This document shows positions 31,373-40,384 of a DNA stretch of 64,000 nt, piece by piece. The position numbers and the translations under genes are program-made. The stretch spans positions 438,114-502,113 of the forward strand of contig NZ_BQYK01000003.1 in assembly GCF_023168145.1 (NCBI RefSeq), given 5' to 3'. This DNA comes from Sporosarcina sp. NCCP-2222. GTDB lineage: Bacteria; Bacillota; Bacilli; Bacillales_A; Planococcaceae. How positions within the stretch are numbered: position 1 is the stretch's first letter; each line of letters opens with the position of its first letter. Below the pieces are notes generated by a model that saw nothing but the letters and a program-made list of their open reading frames with translations, did no database searches and was not told the origin of the DNA.

Positions 31373-32098
31373 TCATCCCCCTGCCTGTGTACGCCCAAAG
31401 GACAGGCGCTGTTTCCGAGGTGACGGTACATAGCTGTTGCTAAACCGCTTTTCCACATAACTGATCAGTTTACCGAAAATGAATGTCAGCACTAAATACA
31501 GAACAGCTACAGTCAAATACGGTTCCCATGGACGTAATGTCGCTCCAGCAACAACTTTACCGGCGTAGAGAAGTTCACCCCCGGCAATCATGGAGACAAG
31601 CGAGGAGTCCTTCATCAGGGCAATCAATTCATTGCCGAACGGCGGTATCATCCGGCGCAGTGCCTGCGGCAAGATAATCAGCCGCATGGCGGTCTTATGC
31701 GGCATACCGAGCGAACGGGCAGCTTCCATTTGGCCTTTTTCAATTGAATTGATACCTGCACGGATAATTTCTGCGTTATAGGCGGCACTGTTCAGCATGA
31801 GTGCAACTGCCCCTGAAACGAAGAAGCCGAGTGAATGGCCAAAAATGCTCGGTATTAAAGCAGTATGGATTAATAAAAGCTGTACCAATAACGGCGTGCC
31901 ACGGAAGAAATCCACATAATACTTGGCGGGATAATACACCCATTTCCTTTTTGACAACTTTCCAAGTCCGACAAATAGTCCCAGTATCAGTCCCCCTGCA
32001 TAACCGACAACCGTCAGACCGAGTGTAATCCAAAGTCCCCTGATGAATAACTCCCGGTAATTCCATATGGCATCAAATCGAAAATCCAGGATATCCAT
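31373..32098 (-). CDS. Polar amino-acid ABC transporter permease
   Basis: About 241 residues and five to six helices of the HisM/GlnP type. The EAA motif is visible as [25 protein letters not shown], followed by the [14 protein letters not shown] loop. [15 protein letters not shown] is also typical. ATG 32098 is preferred because GGAGGTGAAG lies upstream. It pairs with the ATPase 4 bases downstream and the binding protein upstream. Confidence 0.93.
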   Translation of the reverse strand: MDILDFRFDAIWNYRELFIRGLWITLGLTVVGYAGGLILGLFVGLGKLSKRKWVYYPAKYYVDFFRGTPLLVQLLLIHTALIPSIFGHSLGFFVSGAVALMLNSAAYNAEIIRAGINSIEKGQMEAARSLGMPHKTAMRLIILPQALRRMIPPFGNELIALMKDSSLVSMIAGGELLYAGKVVAGATLRPWEPYLTVAVLYLVLTFIFGKLISYVEKRFSNSYVPSPRKQRLSFGRTQAGG

Positions 32099-32147
32099 TC
32101 TCTTCACCTCCAAGATGCGGAATTATCATGACAGTTTGACGAAGTGT

Positions 32148-32957
32148 TTATTCCACATCAAAGCCAGTGATTTCTTTCAATTTCCCATTCTCTTTAATTT
32201 TCTTGATGCCTTCATTTAAAATATCGAGCACTTCTTGGTTTCCTTTTTTCACCATGAGTCCGTAATATTCCTTCTCAAAACTGTCATCCTCTACAGCTTT
32301 CAGTTTCACTTTTGGATTATTCTTTTGATAATCAATCATAACAACGTTGTCTCCTACAGATGCATCTGCATTCCCATTGATCATTTCTCCGATCGCAAGA
32401 GGCATCGTATCAGCAGCTAGAATTTTAGAGCTCGTATCCCCTTGCAACCCTTTTACGACCATATGGCCCGTAGTACCATTTTGGACAGATACCCGCTTAT
32501 CTTTCAAATCTTGAAAGCTCTCCACGTCAGAATCTTCCGGTACTAGAATTAGTTGATTTGCAATGTAATAAGGATCCGAGAAATCAAAGGATTGCTTTCT
32601 CTCCTCATCAATCGTTATAGATGAAACGGCAAAATCGACTTCCTCGTTATTGACTGCCGGAAAAAGTGGATCCCATCCATAATTCCGGAATTCCACCTCA
32701 ACGCCAGCTGCTTCTGCTATTGCTTTGACGATATCAATATCAATCCCCACAATATTCCCTTTTTCGTCCATATACTCCATCGGCGCGTAGGTTGCGTCGG
32801 TACCGACAATTAGTTTCTTCTTACCGCCTGCTTCTGCTGCGTCCCCTGTGTCACCAGTTGAACCATTTTTACTACCTGTGCCGCATCCAACTAGGAATAT
32901 AGCCATAACCAGGACTGCAAAACGCAACAACCATTTCCCTCTATTCATACTAAACAT
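32148..32957 (-). CDS. Polar amino-acid ABC transporter substrate-binding lipoprotein
   Basis: A 269-residue family-3 solute-binding protein. Lipobox FLVGC at residues 21-25 marks lipidation at Cys25. After a Gly/Ser/Asp linker the mature domain starts at KLIVGTDATYAPMEYMDEKGNIVGIDIDI, with VDFAVSSITIDEERKQSFDFSDPYY and GTTGHMVVKG as ligand-loop segments. The conserved Arg that binds the alpha-carboxylate of amino acids is replaced by the EERKQ region, so which amino acid is bound is open. GGGGGGAG precedes the ATG. Confidence 0.93.
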   Translation of the reverse strand: MFSMNRGKWLLRFAVLVMAIFLVGCGTGSKNGSTGDTGDAAEAGGKKKLIVGTDATYAPMEYMDEKGNIVGIDIDIVKAIAEAAGVEVEFRNYGWDPLFPAVNNEEVDFAVSSITIDEERKQSFDFSDPYYIANQLILVPEDSDVESFQDLKDKRVSVQNGTTGHMVVKGLQGDTSSKILAADTMPLAIGEMINGNADASVGDNVVMIDYQKNNPKVKLKAVEDDSFEKEYYGLMVKKGNQEVLDILNEGIKKIKENGKLKEITGFDVE

Positions 32958-33072
32958 ACTGACTCCCCCCTAAATTCTACAAATTTACTAAAAATCAGAA
33001 TCTTGAATTGATTATATATGAAAACACTTTCTGTAACAACTGAATATTTTTAATTATTGAATATCCACGCAT

Positions 33073-33110
33073 TAAAAAAGCTTGCTCCCCCTTGGGAAAC
33101 AAGCTTTTTC
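33073..33110 (-). terminator. Intrinsic terminator downstream of ctaB and the small membrane peptide
   Basis: 10-bp stem AAAAAGCTTG / CAAGCTTTTT with long loop; on the minus strand T residues follow. It lies 4 bases after the stop of the 53-residue ORF, which supports that ORF being the 3' end of the unit. Confidence 0.85.
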
Positions 33111-33113
33111 TAG

Positions 33114-33275
33114 TTAAAATATATCGCTGATAAATCGAGCTAATGGCCGAATCATCCAGATCAGAAGCCGGATGGGCAAGAATAGTAATTCAGGAACAAA
33201 AAATAATACATCTCCCAAAAAATCTAAAATACGATTGCTCTCGCTCTCTCTTCTCCTCAATTTCCTTCTCTTCAA
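33114..33275 (-). CDS. Small hydrophobic protein, 53 residues, unrecognised
   Basis: TTG at 33275 follows GAGGGG by 7 bases. The peptide has a very basic head (KRRKLRRRES), then NRILDFLGDVLFFVPELLFLPIRLLIWMIRPLARFISDIF: alternating hydrophobic segments with Arg residues, as in a single membrane or amphipathic helix. It starts 18 bases after the ctaB stop and ends 4 bases before a terminator, so it is likely co-transcribed with ctaB. Homologues are not known to me. A role in membrane protein or heme-enzyme assembly is only a guess. Confidence 0.55.
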   Translation of the reverse strand: MKRRKLRRRESESNRILDFLGDVLFFVPELLFLPIRLLIWMIRPLARFISDIF

Positions 33276-33293
33276 ACTGCAACCCCTCATCCC

Positions 33294-34232
33294 TTATTGA
33301 AAGATAGGTAATGTGACAACAACCATCAGTAAAAAGATAATCGCGATATAGTTTACAGAATAAAGAAACATGACATATGCCCATTTCATATCATCCTTGG
33401 CGAAGAAACCTTGGATGGATACAGCCAGATACCCAATATTCATCAACGTGGCCAATGTAACAAAGACCATGCCAAGTGATCCTAGGTAAAATGGCAACGG
33501 CAATAGGCAGGCAATGTAGACAAACATTTGGCGCTTTGTCATTTGAAAACCACGAACGACAGGAAGCATGGCGACATTCGCCGCTTTGTATTCATCATAT
33601 TTACGCATTGCAATAGCAAACGTATGCGGCATTTGCCAGATGAACAAAATCAGGAACAGCATAATCGGCACAATATGGTAAGCAGGCGCTACCGCAGCCC
33701 AGCCGATCATCGGAGTTACCGCGCCAGATAGACTGCCTATCACTGTATTCAGTGTGTACTTTCTTTTCGACCACATCGTATAAAGTACTACATACGTAAA
33801 CCAGCCAATGAACCCCCAGATCGCCGCTTCAAATGTTGTGAAGAACAACATAACCATTCCGGCAGCGGACATGGCAATTCCGATGAGGAGAACAGTGCGT
33901 AAGGGAATATTTCCTGTAACTGTAGGACGTTTTTGTGTCCTTTTCATTACTGTATCAATATCCACGTCGTACCAGTTATTTATAACGAGGGCACCGCCCA
34001 TCAATAGCGTGCTGCCAATAATCGTCAGCCAAAACAATGTTCCATTTGCCCAAAGGGACTGGTCTGTAAAATAGAGCGCTAGCCAAAAACCGACGAATAC
34101 AGGCAGTGCATTTGCGATCAGGACAGGCGCTTTAAAAAGGGATTTCAAGTCGGCAATTAATGTTCCGGAGCGTTCTTCTCCCCGGGTTGCCTCTTGCTCA
34201 TCCCTCAATGAAATATCCATTTGTCGAGTCAT
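33294..34232 (-). CDS. ctaB: Heme O synthase (protoheme IX farnesyltransferase)
   Basis: A 312-residue UbiA-superfamily enzyme with about nine helices, which attaches farnesyl diphosphate to heme b. The first Asp-rich site is NNWYDVDIDTVMKRTQKRPTVTG, the second is MPHTFAIAMRKYDEYKAANVAMLPVVRG; both are diagnostic of CtaB (IWQMPHF-like motif). An N-terminal hydrophilic extension of about 30 residues precedes the first helix. Unlike B. subtilis, it is not next to ctaA or the ctaCDEFG genes, which may indicate a separate or second copy. AAGGGGG precedes the ATG. Confidence 0.93.
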   Translation of the reverse strand: MTRQMDISLRDEQEATRGEERSGTLIADLKSLFKAPVLIANALPVFVGFWLALYFTDQSLWANGTLFWLTIIGSTLLMGGALVINNWYDVDIDTVMKRTQKRPTVTGNIPLRTVLLIGIAMSAAGMVMLFFTTFEAAIWGFIGWFTYVVLYTMWSKRKYTLNTVIGSLSGAVTPMIGWAAVAPAYHIVPIMLFLILFIWQMPHTFAIAMRKYDEYKAANVAMLPVVRGFQMTKRQMFVYIACLLPLPFYLGSLGMVFVTLATLMNIGYLAVSIQGFFAKDDMKWAYVMFLYSVNYIAIIFLLMVVVTLPIFQ

Positions 34233-34400
34233 TCTATATATCCCCCTTGGAGGTTATGATCAATTCATCATCCCTTTTATCATAACATTTCATGCAAGGA
34301 ACTTTAATATTTTGGTCGTATTTAATGGGATATTTCATATAGTGCTCGACAATTCGTCACAAATTATTCAAAAACGAAATATATGGTAATTGTACTCGAT

Positions 34401-34646
34401 TTATCCTTCAAGGAATCCAATGTAAATCCCCATGGTGAATAAAATAAAAATAATTGCGATATATAACAGAATTACTACTACAAATACGCCAACCGTTACG
34501 ATCAAATATGCTTTTGCAAAGTTATTTCGCGGATCTGCTTTATCTGTAGCCCAGATGATGAGCATGACAAGATTGACGATCGGCAAGACGATCAGAATCA
34601 TGGTGATGATCCAATCTTTTAAAGACATGGACTGTTCGTTTTGCAT
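34401..34646 (-). CDS. Small membrane protein, unrecognised
   Basis: An 81-residue protein with two hydrophobic helices (WIITMILIVLPIVNLVMLIIWA and a second of about 25 residues) joined by the short polar loop TDKADPRNNFAKAYL. This helix-loop-helix pattern with a D-P-R-N-N-F-A-K-A loop is common in Bacillales hypothetical proteins. AAAGGAG is about 12 bases from the ATG. Divergent from the YusW-like gene. Confidence 0.68.
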   Translation of the reverse strand: MQNEQSMSLKDWIITMILIVLPIVNLVMLIIWATDKADPRNNFAKAYLIVTVGVFVVVILLYIAIIFILFTMGIYIGFLEG

Positions 34647-34772
34647 GTATGAATTTCGCTCCTTTCATTTTTCTATACGAATCGAAACGTTTTTAGTTTC
34701 GTTTTTGTATTTGAATAAGCCTTTGGGTAAGGGGACATGTTATTCATATAGGTATTTGAAAGGAGAAGCAGC

Positions 34773-35204
34773 ATGAAAATCCATAAGCTGATCAGCGTTT
34801 TACTCTTGTTCGTATTCGTACTCTCCGCGTGCTCAGATCGAACCATTGTCACGGATCGAAAAGAATCAAAGGAAACTGTAGGAGATACATATGGATTTAC
34901 TTCATTCAATTTAACAATTGAGACGAAAATGGAAAAGCAAGCTGTCACCGTAATGTACGAAGAAAAACCAAAAAGGACAGAAGCTGAATATAGCAATAAA
35001 GAAAAAGGAATTAGCACCTTTGGTAATAAGGCGATGAAGAAACTCGACGAACTATTCAAATCCATGAAATTAACGCCTGATATGCCAGAGGAAGATATGA
35101 TCAAGACCGTCTCTGAGACATTTGAAATCAGCGATTATAAAATGATTAAGCTGAGTGTAAAGTTTGTTGGGCATGATGCAAAAGAGATTAGAATATCAAA
35201 ATAA
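34773..35204 (+). CDS. YusW-like lipoprotein
   Basis: A 143-residue lipoprotein: MKIHKL head, hydrophobic segment and lipobox VLSAC. The mature part has FTSFNLTIETKMEKQAVTVMYEEKPKRTEAEY and a final FEISDYKMIKLSVKFVGHDAKEIRI, the YusW-like family pattern. Function unknown; surface-anchored. AAAGGAGAAGCAGC precedes the ATG. A GGGTAA at 34726-34731 might be a sigma-B -10, but its -35 is poor. Confidence 0.8.
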   Translation: MKIHKLISVLLLFVFVLSACSDRTIVTDRKESKETVGDTYGFTSFNLTIETKMEKQAVTVMYEEKPKRTEAEYSNKEKGISTFGNKAMKKLDELFKSMKLTPDMPEEDMIKTVSETFEISDYKMIKLSVKFVGHDAKEIRISK

Positions 35205-35279
35205 GCCAGTTCCATTTTCATTGATTTCGGGTATAGGAAGTCATACTTCATTTACCGACATAGTCAGGGAGGAAATCAT

Positions 35280-36116
35280 ATGGAATGGAAAGGTCGTAGA
35301 GGGAGCCGTAATGTTGAGGATCGGAGGGGCATGGGCGGACCGGCTATCATGGGAGGCGGAATAGGCGGAATTGTCCTCTTGCTGGTCGTCATGTTTCTTG
35401 GTGGTGATCCGGGTGCCATTCTGGACGGAATGGGCAATTCCACGGAGAACACCAGCTACGTGGAAACAGAACAAGATAAGGAGCTCGCAGAGTTCGTTTC
35501 CGTTGTACTCGCTGACACGGAAGATGTGTGGCATGAGGTTTTTAAAGAAGAAGGGCTTGAATACCGAGAACCTACTCTAGTCCTATATTCGGGAAGCGTG
35601 CAATCTGCCTGTGGAACTGCCGGTGCATCAGTCGGTCCTTTTTACTGTCCCGGTGACGAGAAGTTATATATCGATTTAAGTTTTTATCAGGAGCTGCAAG
35701 ATCAATTCCAAGCACCTGGCGACTTTGCAATGGCGTATGTGATTGCACATGAAGTCGGTCACCATGTTCAAAAGTTGCTGGGCATTAGCGATCAGATGGC
35801 TGCTATCCGTTCGCAAGTGAGCGAGGAGGAGTATAATAAATACTCGGTTCGCCTTGAACTGCAAGCTGATTATTTTGCCGGCGTGTGGGCACAGCATGCA
35901 CAAGGCATGGGTGTGCTTGAAAAAGGAGACTTGGAAGAAGCGCTAAATGCGGCCAGCGCGGTCGGGGATGACACGATTCAAAAACGCGCAAGAGGTTATG
36001 TCGTGCCAGAGAGCTTTACCCATGGGACTTCCGAGCAACGAAAAAAATGGTTTTATAAAGGATTCCAATCCGGAAAAATTGAAGATGGCGATACATTCAA
36101 CGCGAAAAATCTATAG
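35280..36116 (+). CDS. YpfJ-type neutral zinc metallopeptidase
   Basis: A 278-residue protein with one N-terminal membrane helix (GGIGGIVLLLVVMFLGG) and a large outside domain. Zinc motif HEVGHHVQ is at about residues 160-167, with the third ligand presumably in RLELQADYFAGVW. SGSVQSACGTAGASVGPFYCPGDEKLYIDLSFY precedes it, as in YpfJ/zinc_peptidase. It probably cleaves extracytoplasmic peptides. GGGAGGAAATC precedes the ATG. A terminator follows. Confidence 0.92.
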   Translation: MEWKGRRGSRNVEDRRGMGGPAIMGGGIGGIVLLLVVMFLGGDPGAILDGMGNSTENTSYVETEQDKELAEFVSVVLADTEDVWHEVFKEEGLEYREPTLVLYSGSVQSACGTAGASVGPFYCPGDEKLYIDLSFYQELQDQFQAPGDFAMAYVIAHEVGHHVQKLLGISDQMAAIRSQVSEEEYNKYSVRLELQADYFAGVWAQHAQGMGVLEKGDLEEALNAASAVGDDTIQKRARGYVVPESFTHGTSEQRKKWFYKGFQSGKIEDGDTFNAKNL

Positions 36117-36124
36117 ACAGTAAT

Positions 36125-36162
36125 AAACCCGGAGGTCACTTCACGCCTCTGGGTTTACTTTT
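36125..36162 (+). terminator. Intrinsic terminator of the ypfJ-like gene
   Basis: Stem AAACCCGGAGG / CCTCTGGGTTT with one mismatch and a 9-10-base loop, followed by a T-rich tract. Confidence 0.82.
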
Positions 36163-36182
36163 TTTATTTATAGCTTAAAAGC

Positions 36183-37094
36183 TCATATAATGCGAGACAC
36201 TTCTTCAGATTGATCATCCAATTGCGCCGCAGAAGAAGCTATGGCAAGAAAGTCTTCCATTGCAATTTGAATTTGCTGCTGGCATTCTTCTACATGTTCT
36301 TGAGCGAGTGTCGTGCCTGTTGCGATATTGCCAATCTCACGAGTAATGGACGCGATGCCTTCCCTAACTTCCACAATGGACTTCTCCACATTAGCCGAGA
36401 GCTTTCTCACTTCCTTGGCAACGACATCAAAACCTCTGCCGTGCTCCCCTGCCCTGGCAGCTTCGATGGCAGCATTCAATGCAAGCAGATTTGTCTGTGC
36501 AGCAATGTCACGGATTGTTTTTACGATATGCTGGATGGATTCCGCATGCAATTGCAGTAGTTCCAGTGTCTTTGTATTATCCCGCGAGATGGTTGCAATG
36601 TTGTCAATAATACGAAGAAGCTCCTTACTTCTGTCAATGCCGACATCTGCTCGTTCCGTCAATCCTTCCGCCATTTCACGCAGCTCATTCACAACCTCCG
36701 TAATGCAAGTCTGCCGATCAGTAATATTGGACGCAACTTTGGAAATGCTGATCACACGTCGTCCATCCTCACTGAATACCGGCATATAGGTCGCTTCCAA
36801 CCAAACTTTATGGCCGTCCTGGTGTTTTCGCTCCACCTTCACCTGTTTGGTAATTCCCCTCGTCAACTCTCTCCAAAATTCAGAGTACTCCCTGCTTCTG
36901 GCATATTCCGAAAAGCATAACTCCTCATGAGGTAAACCAATCATCTCCTCTTGAGTAAACCCCATTGCATTCGCAAAGTTTTCATTGACATACACAATTT
37001 TACGATTTAAATCAAATCGGATAATAGCCAAATTACGTTCCAGCGCTTTTACAACGTGGTCATCCGTCACCTGCTCAATTGCATGTGAATTCAT
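36183..37094 (-). CDS. Soluble PAS-domain methyl-accepting chemotaxis-type protein
   Basis: A 303-residue protein with no membrane helix. Residues 15-125 are a PAS domain ([27 protein letters not shown], then a PAC-like segment). Residues 140-300 are a methyl-accepting signalling helix pair whose hairpin tip [36 protein letters not shown] is unmistakable and binds CheA/CheW. It is shorter than usual and lacks a HAMP domain, so it is a cytoplasmic sensor, perhaps of redox state or a heme/flavin-bound ligand. No chemotaxis genes nearby. Confidence 0.9.
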   Translation of the reverse strand: MNSHAIEQVTDDHVVKALERNLAIIRFDLNRKIVYVNENFANAMGFTQEEMIGLPHEELCFSEYARSREYSEFWRELTRGITKQVKVERKHQDGHKVWLEATYMPVFSEDGRRVISISKVASNITDRQTCITEVVNELREMAEGLTERADVGIDRSKELLRIIDNIATISRDNTKTLELLQLHAESIQHIVKTIRDIAAQTNLLALNAAIEAARAGEHGRGFDVVAKEVRKLSANVEKSIVEVREGIASITREIGNIATGTTLAQEHVEECQQQIQIAMEDFLAIASSAAQLDDQSEEVSRII

Positions 37095-37242
37095 TACTAT
37101 ACCCCTTCCAATTCCCTCATACTTGTAAGCCTATTGTATCAGTACGTTACTTTTATTTAATCACAAAGGGAGGAAAATTGGAATAGGTTGGATGAGTATG
37201 TGTTTTTTTCTTTTAATTCTCTTCCCGCGTTGCTTCCTATTG

Positions 37243-37272
37243 AAAAACCCCTTGATCAAATAGATCAAGGGG
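37243..37272 (-). terminator. Intrinsic terminator of the S-layer gene
   Basis: 10-bp perfect stem CCCCTTGATC / GATCAAGGGG with a 5-base loop and five T on the minus strand. Confidence 0.9.
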
Positions 37273-37285
37273 AGATTTCTAAAAA

Positions 37286-40105
37286 TTATCGTGATACTTT
37301 AATGCTTGTAAGTTGAAGTGGATTCTTTACAGTATCCAATACATTTTTAGTATCGGCTTGCTTTACAGTCAAACCTGAGCTGAGTTGTTCGTCAGTCACA
37401 GGTGTACCCAATTTGATAACTGCTGTTTTGGCAGCTGTGTTAACTGCTGCAACAGTTACACCTGCAAGCGGATTTTTGTCATTGCCAACGAATACTTCAA
37501 ATGCATTTTCATCAACAGTCACATTTTCGCTGAATGTTAATGTAATCGTGTCATTACCAGTCAATACAGCTGATTGAACTGTTGGTGCTACGTTTTCATT
37601 CAAAGTAATTGAACCTTGATAAACATCCATTGCAACTGTTGAATTTTGTGCCTTGATGTTTTGGATTGTTACGTTGCGCAATCCAGAGAAGTTAGCGGAA
37701 CCTGGAGCTAATTTCAATTCAACTTGCTTCAAATTAGTAGATTTGACAGTCGCTGATTCGACAGTAGCTCCATCAATTTGATAGTTCGCTGCTGTTGTTG
37801 CAGTAGCTGCATCAACATTTTTATCAAATGTTACGGTTACAATGTTGTTATCTGTAGTCGATTGAACAATGCCATTGTCTGTAACTTTGATTTTCTCAGT
37901 TGTTGTTGCACTGTCTTCACCACGGTTGAACTTGATGTTGTTAGCTTTATCTACAGAAACGCCTGCTTGGCTTGCAACTCCTGCAAATGTTAATGCAACA
38001 TTGTAAGATGCATTTTTAACATCATCTGTTCCAAGAAGCTTGGATAGTTCCACACGAACTGCTTTCGTGTTCTTTGTTGATTCTAATGCAACAGCTTGTC
38101 CAGTGATGTCATGTGTTACGTTAGATGAAACATAAGAACCTTTTGCAGTCACTGTTGGGCTTCCAGATAGTGTTACATCCTTATCAAAAGTGATTTCCAA
38201 ATATTCTTTGCCATTATCAGAGACTACTGAAGTACCAACTACTTGAGGTACAGCCGTGTCTTCTTTGAATGTTACGACTTTCGTAATTGCTTCGCCTGCT
38301 TGGCCGCTTAAATCTTTATAGCCAGCTGCAACGTTAACATTTTGGACACCAGTCAAATTTTTGTCAACTGTTACTTTGTATTCTGTTCCAGTAACTTTTT
38401 CGACTGATTGAACTGTAAAACCGCCAGATACAGTTACAAGGGCTTTATCTAAAGAATCAATTTCCTTTGTAAATGTAACGTTGAATGTTTTAGCTCCCGT
38501 TTGAACAACAGAAGAAACAGATGGTTTTACACCGTCCGGCTGTTGTTTCACAATTTGTACAACAGTTGGATTTGGTGAAATGATATTGCCAGCCATATCT
38601 TGCAAGCCGATGAATTTAACATTGATTGTTTTATTTACTTCAACGCCTGCATCAGATAGGTCAACAATTACTTCAGTTGCGCCTGCTGTTAGTTTAGCAG
38701 TTGCACCTGTTACAGTTTTACCATCTGCGTATTCTAACGTACCGTCTGCAGCTTTCATAGGTTCAGAGAACTTGATTTTCACTTTTGTTGCAGAAATTTG
38801 CTCTGTACCGACTACAAATGGAGCAGTTTTGTCAGCTGCAAAATCAACGATCTCGTCATATTTCTTCAAAGCAACGCCAGTTTTAGATTTTACATTTTCA
38901 ATCAAAACTTTATAACGCTTGGAAACTGGTTGATCCAATGTTAGAAGAAGAGTCTTTCCATCTTCTGAAAGAGTTGCAGAAGAAATAGCTGGATTTGCAC
39001 CGCCATCAATGGAAGTTAGAGAAAGGTTAGCAGTTTTGAAGCTGCCATTAGTCTCGAATAGTGTAGACTTATCTACCGCATTATTAAACTTCACTTGAAC
39101 TTGAGTGGCATTAATAGCACTCACTGAAACTACTTCAAGTTCAGGATTCTCTCCAACTACAACAGTAACTACTAGCTCTTCAGCATTGTTGCCTGCTTTG
39201 TCGACAGCGCTGTATGTCACTTTGTAAGTGCCAGGTACTTTTGTGTCGATTGCTGCGAGGCGTTCGCCTGCTTCGTTTGTAATAACAGAAGTGACTTCTA
39301 CTTTTTCGTCAACGTTGTCAGTTGCTGTTACTGTTGGTGCAGTAAATGCTGCGCCGTATTGGACGTTAAGTGTTTTTTCACCGTTGTATACTAGTTTCGG
39401 AGCTTCTTTGTCTTCATCCGCTTCTACTTTCAAAGAAGAAGTGTTATAGAGGAATGTAGCAAATTGGCCACGAGTTGTTGTGTTTTTAGGATTGAATGTT
39501 GGGTATTTCGGGTTCGTGATATCAAAATAATCAAGAACATCGATATATGGACGGGCTTCCGCTTTCGCTTTAGCTAGATCCGTAACGTCTTTGTTAAACT
39601 CTTTTTCTTTTACGAGTGATACTAGGTCAGTTTTATAAACTGCATCATATGCACGAACTAAAACAACAGCCATGTTTTCACGAGTGATATTTTTACCTGC
39701 ACCAAGTGTACCGTCTTCATAGCCACCGAAAACGCCATAGTCCTTGACTAGAGCTGCCGATTTCAAAAGCTCCTCGTTTGTTTTAGGTGTCAAATCTTTG
39801 AATCGCATGTTAGTCTTGTAATCTTTCGGAACTTCATATCCCATTTTTTCAAGCCATTTACCCATCATTTTTACTACATCTGAACGAGTCAATGTTTTGT
39901 TAGGTTGGAATGAACCATCTGGATAACCGCCGATGATTCCTTGTGCTACAAGTGCGTTAATAGCATCTTCATGAGTGTTTCCTTTGATGTCCGAAAAGCT
40001 TTTGTCTGCTGCACTTGCAACGACAGGCGCTACTGCAGATGCGATCAATGCCGCAGAAGCAGCACCAGCTATGAAATTACGATACTTTTTAGGTTGGTTG
40101 TTCAT
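37286..40105 (-). CDS. S-layer protein with three SLH domains
   Basis: A 939-residue secreted protein. Signal peptide about residues 1-33 ends in VVASAA. Three SLH domains follow at about residues 37-85, 102-153 and 175-224 with the TRSD, TREN and TRGQ variants of the TRAE motif; they bind pyruvylated secondary cell-wall polymer. Residues 232-318 look like an Ig-like (DUF5011-type) domain with YGAAFTAPTVTATDNVD. The rest consists of several further beta-sandwich domains (Big/Ig-type, repeatedly VTFDK-, KVKFS-, LTFSE-like segments). This is the expected major surface-array protein or a close relative. GAGGAGGAAGTT precedes the ATG. Confidence 0.93.
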   Translation of the reverse strand: MNNQPKKYRNFIAGAASAALIASAVAPVVASAADKSFSDIKGNTHEDAINALVAQGIIGGYPDGSFQPNKTLTRSDVVKMMGKWLEKMGYEVPKDYKTNMRFKDLTPKTNEELLKSAALVKDYGVFGGYEDGTLGAGKNITRENMAVVLVRAYDAVYKTDLVSLVKEKEFNKDVTDLAKAKAEARPYIDVLDYFDITNPKYPTFNPKNTTTRGQFATFLYNTSSLKVEADEDKEAPKLVYNGEKTLNVQYGAAFTAPTVTATDNVDEKVEVTSVITNEAGERLAAIDTKVPGTYKVTYSAVDKAGNNAEELVVTVVVGENPELEVVSVSAINATQVQVKFNNAVDKSTLFETNGSFKTANLSLTSIDGGANPAISSATLSEDGKTLLLTLDQPVSKRYKVLIENVKSKTGVALKKYDEIVDFAADKTAPFVVGTEQISATKVKIKFSEPMKAADGTLEYADGKTVTGATAKLTAGATEVIVDLSDAGVEVNKTINVKFIGLQDMAGNIISPNPTVVQIVKQQPDGVKPSVSSVVQTGAKTFNVTFTKEIDSLDKALVTVSGGFTVQSVEKVTGTEYKVTVDKNLTGVQNVNVAAGYKDLSGQAGEAITKVVTFKEDTAVPQVVGTSVVSDNGKEYLEITFDKDVTLSGSPTVTAKGSYVSSNVTHDITGQAVALESTKNTKAVRVELSKLLGTDDVKNASYNVALTFAGVASQAGVSVDKANNIKFNRGEDSATTTEKIKVTDNGIVQSTTDNNIVTVTFDKNVDAATATTAANYQIDGATVESATVKSTNLKQVELKLAPGSANFSGLRNVTIQNIKAQNSTVAMDVYQGSITLNENVAPTVQSAVLTGNDTITLTFSENVTVDENAFEVFVGNDKNPLAGVTVAAVNTAAKTAVIKLGTPVTDEQLSSGLTVKQADTKNVLDTVKNPLQLTSIKVSR

Positions 40106-40342
40106 TTAATAACTTCCTCCTCATGATGATGAATCTAGTAAGGGCAATTACTCCCATCTTTCATATACCCTCGTTAAACATTATTAATCTTATTTCACAA
40201 AAAAGATAGGGGTAAAATTTGGTATTGCTAAAAAACTAAAAAACTAGCATTAACTCTACTAACCTTGTCATATAAACATTCCTTTTTATTCGAATCATAT
40301 GGAACTATATGAAAACATTAAGTTTTTTATTTTTTATCCACA
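40106..40342 (-). other. Leader region upstream of the S-layer gene
   Basis: About 235 AT-rich bases with a strong GAGGAGG site next to the start. S-layer genes often have long leaders. I could not define a single convincing promoter; no small ORF or known regulatory RNA is seen. Confidence 0.35.
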
Positions 40343-40379
40343 AAGAAACCAACATCATTCTTCTGATGTTGGTTTCTTA
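40343..40379 (-). terminator. Intrinsic terminator of the DUF697 GTPase gene
   Basis: Stem of about 14 bp (AGAAACCAACATCA / TGATGTTGGTTTCT) with small loop, immediately after the stop; T-rich sequence follows on the minus strand. Confidence 0.85.
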
Positions 40380-40384
40380 ATTAC

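Noticed and set aside
33190-33384. Minus-strand 64-codon ORF overlapping ctaB and the 53-residue ORF
   Set aside because: A shadow of ctaB in another frame; the 53-residue frame has a better binding site and position.
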